8,528 nucleotides of DNA from JBDSGC01 sp046594105 (GTDB lineage Bacteria > Acidobacteriota > Thermoanaerobaculia > Gp7-AA8), in assembly GCA_046594105.1 (NCBI GenBank), contig JBKJQB010000095.1:1-8528 (forward strand), written 5' to 3'. Shown here piece by piece: positions 1 through 5,284 of the stretch. Every line of letters begins with the position of its first letter. Position 1 is the stretch's first letter. Below the pieces are notes generated by a model that saw only the letters and a program-made list of their open reading frames with translations, made no database searches and was not told where the DNA came from. A program made the translations under genes and the position numbers.

Positions 1-57
1 GTCCTTGACCGATGGGAAGCTCGGTGTGGCGGCCGCGTGCCTGAACTCGGCGACTCC

Positions 58-99
58 CGCGGGCAGGATGCCCGCGACACGGCCGGCAGGGATGCCGGC
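58..99. repeat. Tandem pair of short GC-rich hairpins (REP-like) after gatB
   Basis: Two inverted repeats of one design lie side by side. The first has perfect 8-bp arms, CGCGGGCA (58-65) and TGCCCGCG (69-76), around a 3-nt loop. The second has perfect 7-bp arms, GCCGGCA (82-88) and TGCCGGC (93-99), around a 4-nt loop. Both share the core GGCAGG(G)ATGCC. They start 13 nt past the gatB stop codon on the minus strand. No T-tract follows either hairpin, so a classical intrinsic terminator is not shown. They resemble dispersed REP-like intergenic repeats of GC-rich bacteria, and could stabilise the mRNA 3' end or help end transcription. The remaining bases of 1-57 hold nothing I can identify. Confidence 0.6.
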
Positions 100-111
100 G
101 CTACGAAACGG

Positions 112-1500
112 TCAACCCAGCAGCTCGCGCAGGATCTCGTTGGCCAGTTCGGCCTTTGCCTTTCCGCCGGTCTCTTTCATCAACTGGCCGACTAAGTAGC
201 CGAAGATCTGCGTCTTTCCGGCGCGGTACTGTTCGACCTGGGCGGGATTCTTCGAGAGCACTCGTCCAACGGCTTCCCGGATCGCCGCGGGATCGCTGAC
301 CTGGCCGAGCCCTTTTCGCTCCACGATCGTTTCGGGTGCTTCGCCACTGCTCCACATTTCCTCGAATACCTCTTTGGCCACTTTCCCGCCGATCTCGGCA
401 CGATCGATCATGCCGATGAGGCGAGCGAGGAGCTGCGGGCTGACGCTGGCATCGCCGATGTCGGTTTTGCGCTCGTGGAGGATGCGCAGAACGTCGTTGC
501 GGATCCAGTTCGACGCCGCGCGCGCATTGCCACTGGTTTCCACCGTGCGCTCGAAGTAGTCGGCCAGCCCCCGATCGACCACCAGCGCCTCGGCGTCCAC
601 CGCGGAGAGCGAATACTCGCGCTGGTATCGCTCGGCGCGCTGATCCGGCATCGGCGGCAGCGACGCGGCGACGTCGGCGACCCATCCGGTGACGTCCAGC
701 TCCGGGAGATCAGGCTCCGGAAAATAGCGGTAATCGTGGGCGTCCTCTTTCGATCGCATCGAGCGCGTTTCGCCCGTCGCAGGATCGTAGGAGCGAGTCT
801 CCTGGATGATCCGATGACCGCGCGCAAGCAGGTCGATCTGGCGATGAACCTCGAAGTCGATCGCGCTTCGCAGATAGCGGAAGGAGTTGAGGTTCTTGAT
901 TTCTGCGCGGGTGCCCAGAGGCTGACCTTCTTCGCGTACCGAGACGTTCGCATCGCAGCGCAGCGAGCCTTCCTCCATGTTCCCATCGCAGACTTCTGCA
1001 TACATCAGGATCTGACGGAGCCGGGTCAGGTAAGCGTCTGCTTCTTCCGCGCTTCGCAGATCGGGTTCCGACACGATCTCCACCAGCGCAGTTCCCGCGC
1101 GGTTCAAATCCACGCGAGACTGCCCCTCGGCGTGGATCAGCTTTCCGGCGTCCTCTTCCAGATGGATGCGATGGATGCGAACGGCTCCGATGCGTCCTCC
1201 GGTGGCCAGGGGGCGGTCGAACTGCGAGATCTGGTAGCCCTTGGGAAGATCGGGATAGAAGTAGTTCTTCCGCGCGAACACGGAGCGTTCATGGACGGTG
1301 CATCCGGTGGCCACCGCTGCGCGCAGGCCCAACTCCACGGCGTGACGGTTGAGGACAGGAAGTGCGCCCGGATAGCCGAGACAGACCTCGCAGACGCTGG
1401 TGTTCGGCGGGGCGCCGAATCGGGTGGCGCAACCGCAGAAGAGTTTCGTCGCCGTCGCGAGGCGGGCGTGGACCTCCAGGCCGATGACGGTCTCCCACAT
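112..1500 (-). CDS. gatB: Aspartyl/glutamyl-tRNA(Asn/Gln) amidotransferase subunit B
   Basis: GatB is the kinase-like subunit of the GatCAB complex. It phosphorylates the side chain of misacylated Glu-tRNA(Gln) or Asp-tRNA(Asn), and the activated group is then amidated with ammonia supplied by GatA. The 462-residue product is close to the usual 470-480. Visible signatures are GLEVHARL (7-14), CLGYPGALPVLN (40-51), ARKNYFYPDLPKGYQIS (76-92), HLEEDAGKLIH (113-123), DLNRAGTALVEIVSEPD (131-147) and EIKNLNSFR (200-208). Cys22, Cys24, Cys37 and Cys40 form a CxC...CxxC set that matches the structural zinc site of some family members. The C-terminal part, about 315-460, is the tRNA-binding helical/YqeY-like tail and ends in GYLVGQLMKETGGKA. 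The frame stays open 50 codons upstream (to 1650), but homology begins exactly at MWETVIGLEVH, so ATG at 1500 is chosen. No Shine-Dalgarno site precedes it; a GATAAT hexamer does. gatA and gatC are not in the window. Confidence 0.97.
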   Translation of the reverse strand: MWETVIGLEVHARLATATKLFCGCATRFGAPPNTSVCEVCLGYPGALPVLNRHAVELGLRAAVATGCTVHERSVFARKNYFYPDLPKGYQISQFDRPLATGGRIGAVRIHRIHLEEDAGKLIHAEGQSRVDLNRAGTALVEIVSEPDLRSAEEADAYLTRLRQILMYAEVCDGNMEEGSLRCDANVSVREEGQPLGTRAEIKNLNSFRYLRSAIDFEVHRQIDLLARGHRIIQETRSYDPATGETRSMRSKEDAHDYRYFPEPDLPELDVTGWVADVAASLPPMPDQRAERYQREYSLSAVDAEALVVDRGLADYFERTVETSGNARAASNWIRNDVLRILHERKTDIGDASVSPQLLARLIGMIDRAEIGGKVAKEVFEEMWSSGEAPETIVERKGLGQVSDPAAIREAVGRVLSKNPAQVEQYRAGKTQIFGYLVGQLMKETGGKAKAELANEILRELLG

Positions 1501-1506
1501 GGCGTG

Positions 1507-1512
1507 ATTATC
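1507..1512 (-). promoter_or_regulatory. Candidate -10 element for leaderless gatB
   Basis: On the minus strand GATAAT (5 of 6 matches to TATAAT) ends 6 nt before the gatB ATG. Transcription from it would start at or next to the A of the ATG, giving a leaderless mRNA. There is no purine-rich Shine-Dalgarno site in the preceding 20 nt, which agrees with this. I see no good -35 hexamer at 16-18 bp spacing, so the call rests on the -10 and its position. Confidence 0.4.
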
Positions 1513-1679
1513 CGTGGAGTCGGTCGGAACGCCTGCGGAGTTTTCGGCAACGGCAAGCAGTCTGCGATTTTGACTGCGGGTAGAAAGTCGCGATGTGCCA
1601 GTCCCGGCGGCGGGCAGCGAACGGCAGAATCGAGGCGAAGACGTCCGCAATCAGCAACGACGCCGCACCGGCGGTGAGT

Positions 1680-1685
1680 GATAAT
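1680..1685 (+). promoter_or_regulatory. Candidate -10 element for leaderless M20 gene
   Basis: GATAAT ends 8 nt before the ATG at 1694. Transcription would then start one or two bases ahead of the ATG. The only Shine-Dalgarno-like string, GGTGAG at 1673-1678, lies 15 nt from the ATG, which is too far for normal use. A matching -35 is not evident. The same hexamer sits just before the divergent gatB start. Confidence 0.35.
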
Positions 1686-1693
1686 CCCCGACC

Positions 1694-3010
1694 ATGAAAC
1701 GTTACGCCGCAACCGCCGTCGCTCTTCTCTTCGCCTCCTCGGCGTTCGCGCAGTCTGTCGATTCGATGATCGACCGCGAGCTGCCTTCTCTGCTGGCAAC
1801 TTACAAACAGCTGCACGCCGCGCCCGAGCTGTCGATGAACGAAAAGAACTCATCGGCCCTCCTGGCAGCGCGTCTGAAGGAGATCGGTTACCAGGTGACC
1901 TATCCGGTCGGTCGCTACGCTACGCCTGGCGCGACCGCGTATGGCGTGGTGGCGGTGATGAAGAACGGTGCCGGGCCGACCGTTCTGGTTCGCAGCGATA
2001 TGGATGGGCTGCCGGTGACCGAGGAGACGGGGCTGCCGTACGCGAGCACGGCCCGGGCGAAGAACGCCACCGGCGAAGAGGTCGGCGTCATGCACGCCTG
2101 CGGTCACGACATCCACATGACCACGCTGATGGGCACGGCGAAGATCCTGGCGCAGACGAAAGAACGCTGGCACGGGACGCTGATTCTGGTGGGGCAACCG
2201 GCGGAGGAAGTGGTGAAGGGCGCCAGTGCCATGCTCGACGACCGCCTGTACGAGCGATTCGGGAAACCTGCGTTCATCGTGGCCTTCCACGACTCCGCCA
2301 GTCTGGAAGCGGGAAAGGTCGGCTACACGCCGGGCTACTTCATGGCCAGCGCTGACTCGGTGAATCTGACCGTGCGCGGGTTGGGAGGGCATGGAGCGTC
2401 ACCGCAGAGCACCAAAGATCCCATCGTGCTGGCCTCCCAGATCGTGCTGGCACTGCAGACCATCGTCAGTCGCGAGAACTCGCCGCTGGATCCAGTGGTC
2501 GTTACGGTGGGATCCATTCACGGCGGGACCAAGCGCAACATCATCCCCAACGAAGTTCAGTTGCTCCTGACCGTCCGGACCTACAAACCGGAAGTGCGCA
2601 AGCGCGTTCTCGCGTCGATCGAGCGCATCGCCAGAGGGCTCGCCCTCGCCGCGGGAATCCCGGAGAATCTCGCGCCGGTCATGGAGCAGTTACCGGGCGA
2701 ATCCATCGGCTCCACCTACAACGATCCTGCTTTGACCGAGCGAATGGCCGCGGCGCTCAAGCCGGCCATCGGCGCGGCCAACGTGATCAAGATGGATCCC
2801 CTGATGGTCAGCGAGGACGTCAATCTCTTCAGCATGGACAAGCAGATTCCGCTGGCCATGCTCTCCCTCGGTGCCGTCGATCCAGCGCTGATGGCCAGCG
2901 GGAACCCGCTGCCGTCGCTCCATTCCAGTCGCTTCGCACCGCTTCCGGAACCGACCCTTCGCACCGGAGTGAAAGGCATGACCGCGATGGTGTGGGAGTT
3001 GATGAAGTAG
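1694..3010 (+). CDS. Exported M20D-family metallo-amidohydrolase (aminoacylase/hippurate hydrolase-like)
   Basis: This is a 438-residue member of the M20D amidohydrolases, which hydrolyse the amide bond of N-acyl amino acids or related conjugates with a two-metal centre. A Sec signal peptide covers 1-19 (MKRYAATAVALLFASSAFA, then QS). By comparison with plant ILL2-type enzymes the metal ligands are Cys136 and His138 (HACGHD), Glu172 (QPAEE), His199 (AFHDSA) and His410 (LHSSRF), with Glu171 as general base. GGHGASP (231-237) lies in the inserted dimerisation domain, followed by SIHGGTKRNIIPNEV (274-288), also typical. Length is normal for the family plus a signal peptide, and all expected metal ligands are present, so it should be active. 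The substrate cannot be read from sequence. It is divergent from gatB, lacks a good Shine-Dalgarno site, and probably acts in the periplasm. The following gene is 121 nt away, so it is likely its own transcription unit. Confidence 0.93.
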   Translation: MKRYAATAVALLFASSAFAQSVDSMIDRELPSLLATYKQLHAAPELSMNEKNSSALLAARLKEIGYQVTYPVGRYATPGATAYGVVAVMKNGAGPTVLVRSDMDGLPVTEETGLPYASTARAKNATGEEVGVMHACGHDIHMTTLMGTAKILAQTKERWHGTLILVGQPAEEVVKGASAMLDDRLYERFGKPAFIVAFHDSASLEAGKVGYTPGYFMASADSVNLTVRGLGGHGASPQSTKDPIVLASQIVLALQTIVSRENSPLDPVVVTVGSIHGGTKRNIIPNEVQLLLTVRTYKPEVRKRVLASIERIARGLALAAGIPENLAPVMEQLPGESIGSTYNDPALTERMAAALKPAIGAANVIKMDPLMVSEDVNLFSMDKQIPLAMLSLGAVDPALMASGNPLPSLHSSRFAPLPEPTLRTGVKGMTAMVWELMK

Positions 3011-3020
3011 GTTGGATACT

Positions 3021-3054
3021 GACCTCCGGATCTTTTTTAGCGGCCCTGGAGGTC
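3021..3054 (+). terminator. Inverted repeat after the M20 gene, possible weak terminator
   Basis: GACCTCC (3021-3027) is the exact reverse complement of GGAGGTC (3048-3054). The stem can be lengthened by one G-T and one G-C pair, leaving a loop of about 16 nt. It lies 10 nt past the M20 stop codon. A run of six T (3033-3038) falls inside the loop and not after the stem, so this is not a textbook intrinsic terminator. It may be a stabilising 3' structure or chance. Confidence 0.3.
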
Positions 3055-3059
3055 GAAAC

Positions 3060-3088
3060 TTGAATGAGGCAGAGAACAGCCTTACTGT
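3060..3088 (+). promoter_or_regulatory. Weak promoter candidate upstream of the lipoprotein gene
   Basis: TTGAAT (3060-3065, 4 of 6 to TTGACA) and TACTGT (3083-3088, with the key T, A and final T positions kept) are separated by 17 bp. Transcription would start near 3095, leaving a leader of roughly 35-40 nt before the ATG at 3132, which is consistent with the good Shine-Dalgarno site there. The -10 match is poor. Confidence 0.25.
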
Positions 3089-3118
3089 GGCCACACGTCA
3101 AGAGTCCTGCGGGAGTTC

Positions 3119-3124
3119 GGGAGG
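3119..3124 (+). promoter_or_regulatory. Shine-Dalgarno site deciding the lipoprotein start
   Basis: GGGAGG, a strong anti-Shine-Dalgarno match, lies 7 nt before the ATG at 3132. It favours that ATG over the upstream in-frame TTG at 3012, and it shows that the organism does use Shine-Dalgarno-led initiation for some genes. Confidence 0.7.
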
Positions 3125-3131
3125 CGCCGGA

Positions 3132-3755
3132 ATGCGTACGGCCTGTCTGATTTCGATGCTGCTGATCGTCGGTTGTGCGGCGACGAGAAAGAATGTTCCG
3201 CCACCGGCAGCGCCAGCCGAACCGAGTGCAGCGACGGCGCAGGAATCGCCGGCTTCGAGCGCGGTGCCGCCTGCAGCCGAGGTGCCCACCGCTCCGCAGA
3301 CAGTTCCGCAGGCGGCGCCGTCATCGGCTGCCGCCGACGCCCAACTAGATGCCCGGATGTCTCAGGCCGAGCCGGGATCGATCGATGTGGTGGCCACGCT
3401 GCGACAGGCCGGTCGGCTCGCTTCGAGCGGCACGACCGATCAGGCGGGCGAGCTTTACGCGCGAGTTGCCGGAGCGCCCAACGCATCACGCGAGGCCATC
3501 GCGGCGTCGGCCACGGGCCTTTACCGCATCGGTGATTTTCCGGGCGCGGTGCGTGCCTTCGCCCGGCTGGGAGCGTTCCTTCGAGGGGAAGAAGATCTTC
3601 GCTACTACGACGCGGTGGCCCTGTTCGAGACCGGCCAGTACGAGCAGGCCCGTATCGAGCTTTCCTGTGCCTTGCCGTACATCCAGATCACGGAAGAGGT
3701 CGCGCGATATCGCACCAAGATCGAGCGGATGGGCGATCGACCAGGAACGCCGTGA
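3132..3755 (+). CDS. Small TPR-like lipoprotein, function unknown
   Basis: I do not recognise a named family. The 207-residue product starts with a lipoprotein signal peptide, MRTACLISMLLIVGC, whose lipobox I-V-G-C puts the lipidated cysteine at residue 15. Alanine at position +2 fits outer-membrane sorting. Residues 20-75 are a flexible Ala/Pro/Ser-rich linker. Residues about 84-182 form three helical-hairpin-like units with TPR character, the last being DLRYYDAVALFETGQYEQA (155-173). TPR units usually bind proteins or peptides, so a scaffold or accessory role at the envelope is plausible. The start is fixed by the lipobox and by GGGAGG 7 nt upstream; the frame extends to a TTG at 3012, but that would bury the signal. 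The stop overlaps a possible GTG start of the next gene, pointing to a shared transcript. Confidence 0.8.
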   Translation: MRTACLISMLLIVGCAATRKNVPPPAAPAEPSAATAQESPASSAVPPAAEVPTAPQTVPQAAPSSAAADAQLDARMSQAEPGSIDVVATLRQAGRLASSGTTDQAGELYARVAGAPNASREAIAASATGLYRIGDFPGAVRAFARLGAFLRGEEDLRYYDAVALFETGQYEQARIELSCALPYIQITEEVARYRTKIERMGDRPGTP

Positions 3756-3818
3756 AGATGAAATCCATCCAAGCGACGTTTCGCGCCATGGCGGCGGGCG
3801 AGCGTGCGAAATGCGGGC

Positions 3819-3824
3819 TAGAAT
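3819..3824 (+). promoter_or_regulatory. Candidate -10 element before the internal ATG at 3833
   Basis: TAGAAT (5 of 6 to TATAAT, with the TANNNT pattern) ends 8 nt before the ATG at 3833. The layout copies that seen before gatB and the M20 gene. If used, it would give a near-leaderless mRNA for the anchored protein, independent of the upstream lipoprotein. No clear -35 is visible. Confidence 0.35.
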
Positions 3825-3832
3825 CAGGCACG

Positions 3833-5284
3833 ATGAGCTCGATCGGGGTGTGGGCCGGAGTCGCCGTGTCGCTCGCTGTGCTCGTGGTGCCCGCATTCGG
3901 TCAGCGACCGCTGAACCCGACGGTCGCCGTTCGCGAACACGCTTCTTCCGCCGTTCCTACCGAATGTGAGCAGGGTCTGGCTCCCGCGGTCCCTCGGGCG
4001 GCGCAGCCCCTTCCAGAGCCTGTGGCGCTCCCGGAAACCTCTTCGCAGATCGCCAACCAGGATGTTGCCCAGGCCCTGCGGCGGGTGCAGGCTTCCGCGG
4101 AAGCGAACGAGCGCGAGGGATTCGTCGAAGCTCTGGCCCAGGCGCGCACCGCGGCAGATGCGGCGCCGCCGGGAGGGCAGCGCGAGGCCGCACGTGAAGC
4201 TCTGCGGGTCGAATCCGATATCGATCGCCTCTGGCGCTATTCGCTGGAGTCTCCCACCGGCGCCTTCTTTGATGCGAGCACGGAAGAGGGAGCCTTGCTG
4301 ACGATGCTCCGACAGTATCCCGACTACGGCCGCCGCATCGCCGACTCGGTGCTGGTGGTGGGAGGGCAAACGCTCTACCCGACGCGCGAGTCGCGGCAGT
4401 TCCTTGTGCAGCAGGCAGCCTCCCGCCTGGTTCGGCTGGGGATCCACTCTGCGCCGCGCGCCCCGCGCCCTCCCTCAGTCGTCAGAATCCAGCCGCCACC
4501 GGAAACGCCGGTCAAAGGGCTGCCCTCAGCGTCAGTGCCGTCCAGCGAGGTTCCTCGGAAGAGCGTTTCGAAATCCGCGACAGTGCCGTCGATGCGCGGA
4601 GCTCGCAACTCCAGCGGCGTGGCCATATCAAAACCGGCGAAGAGCGCTACAACGCGATCGACGTCGTCGACTTCGAAGAGCGGATCCAAAGCCGCGCACC
4701 GGCACACGGCAGCGGGCAGGACGAAACCGCCCGTGGCCACGACAAAGGTCGCCAGTAACGCCGGCCCTGCCTCCACTTCCCGTCCCGCCAAAACCAGCGT
4801 GGCCGCGACAGCGCCTCCGACGACCGTGCCGAAAACGATTCCGCCGGCTGCTTCCGCTGGGAATCCTGTCGCCTCTACGGCGACCCAATGGACGACGGTT
4901 CCTCCACCGATTTCAACGAGTGCGATTCCGAAGAGTGCGTCCAGTGCGAATCCGAGCACGGCGACCGTGGCAGCCACCACTGCGACGGGCACCTCCAGCA
5001 TCTCCACGGCCAATCCGGCTACTTCATCGACCGTCGTTCCGGCACCGGCATCCACATCGTCTTCAGAAGGTTCCGGCCTGAGTACTGCCGGATCCTCGTC
5101 CGGCACCGCCGTCGCCACCAGCGACACAGCCCCGTTTCCCAGCAGCGCAACCGAAACAACTGCCTCCACAACTGCCGCCGAGCCAACTGGCGCACGCGGC
5201 GGGAAGCTGAACCTCATGTTTGCCGTGATCCTCATCGTTGCCGGGATCGGTCTGCTGGTGGTCTTCCTCCGCGCCTCCGATTGA
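3833..5284 (+). CDS. Exported protein: unknown helical domain, Ser/Thr/Pro linker, C-terminal membrane anchor
   Basis: No known family recognised. From ATG 3833 the product has 483 residues. It begins with a Sec signal peptide (1-23, MSSIGVWAGVAVSLAVLVVPAFG then Q). A mostly helical domain follows at about 72-205, containing SPTGAFFD (140-147), QYPDYGRRIADSVLVVGG (161-178) and LYPTRESRQFLV (181-192). Residues 206-455 are an extended Ser/Thr/Ala/Pro-rich linker, and a membrane segment lies at about 459-479 (LNLMFAVILIVAGIGLLVVFL) with a three-residue tail. The protein thus appears tethered with its domain outside the cytoplasm. The start is uncertain: GTG 3752 overlaps the previous stop (GTGA) and has AGGA at 3743-3746, and ATG 3758 is also possible. 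Both would place 25-27 polar residues before the signal peptide, so 3833 is preferred. The linker could be O-glycosylated or span the envelope; this is inference. Confidence 0.8.
   Translation: MSSIGVWAGVAVSLAVLVVPAFGQRPLNPTVAVREHASSAVPTECEQGLAPAVPRAAQPLPEPVALPETSSQIANQDVAQALRRVQASAEANEREGFVEALAQARTAADAAPPGGQREAAREALRVESDIDRLWRYSLESPTGAFFDASTEEGALLTMLRQYPDYGRRIADSVLVVGGQTLYPTRESRQFLVQQAASRLVRLGIHSAPRAPRPPSVVRIQPPPETPVKGLPSASVPSSEVPRKSVSKSATVPSMRGARNSSGVAISKPAKSATTRSTSSTSKSGSKAAHRHTAAGRTKPPVATTKVASNAGPASTSRPAKTSVAATAPPTTVPKTIPPAASAGNPVASTATQWTTVPPPISTSAIPKSASSANPSTATVAATTATGTSSISTANPATSSTVVPAPASTSSSEGSGLSTAGSSSGTAVATSDTAPFPSSATETTASTTAAEPTGARGGKLNLMFAVILIVAGIGLLVVFLRASD

Noticed and set aside
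1570..1600. TTGACT (1570-1575) as a -35 for the M20 gene
   Set aside because: No acceptable -10 lies 16-18 bp downstream; the bases there (around ATGTGC) match the consensus poorly.
475..1677. 400-codon plus-strand open frame opposite gatB
   Set aside because: It is a shadow of gatB. The minus-strand frame has full family conservation, and the plus-strand translation has no recognisable domain.
4888..5280. 131-residue N-terminal extension of the M1 aminopeptidase
   Set aside because: It reads the neighbouring gene out of frame, has Cys/His/Arg-rich non-protein-like composition, and would bury the signal peptide.
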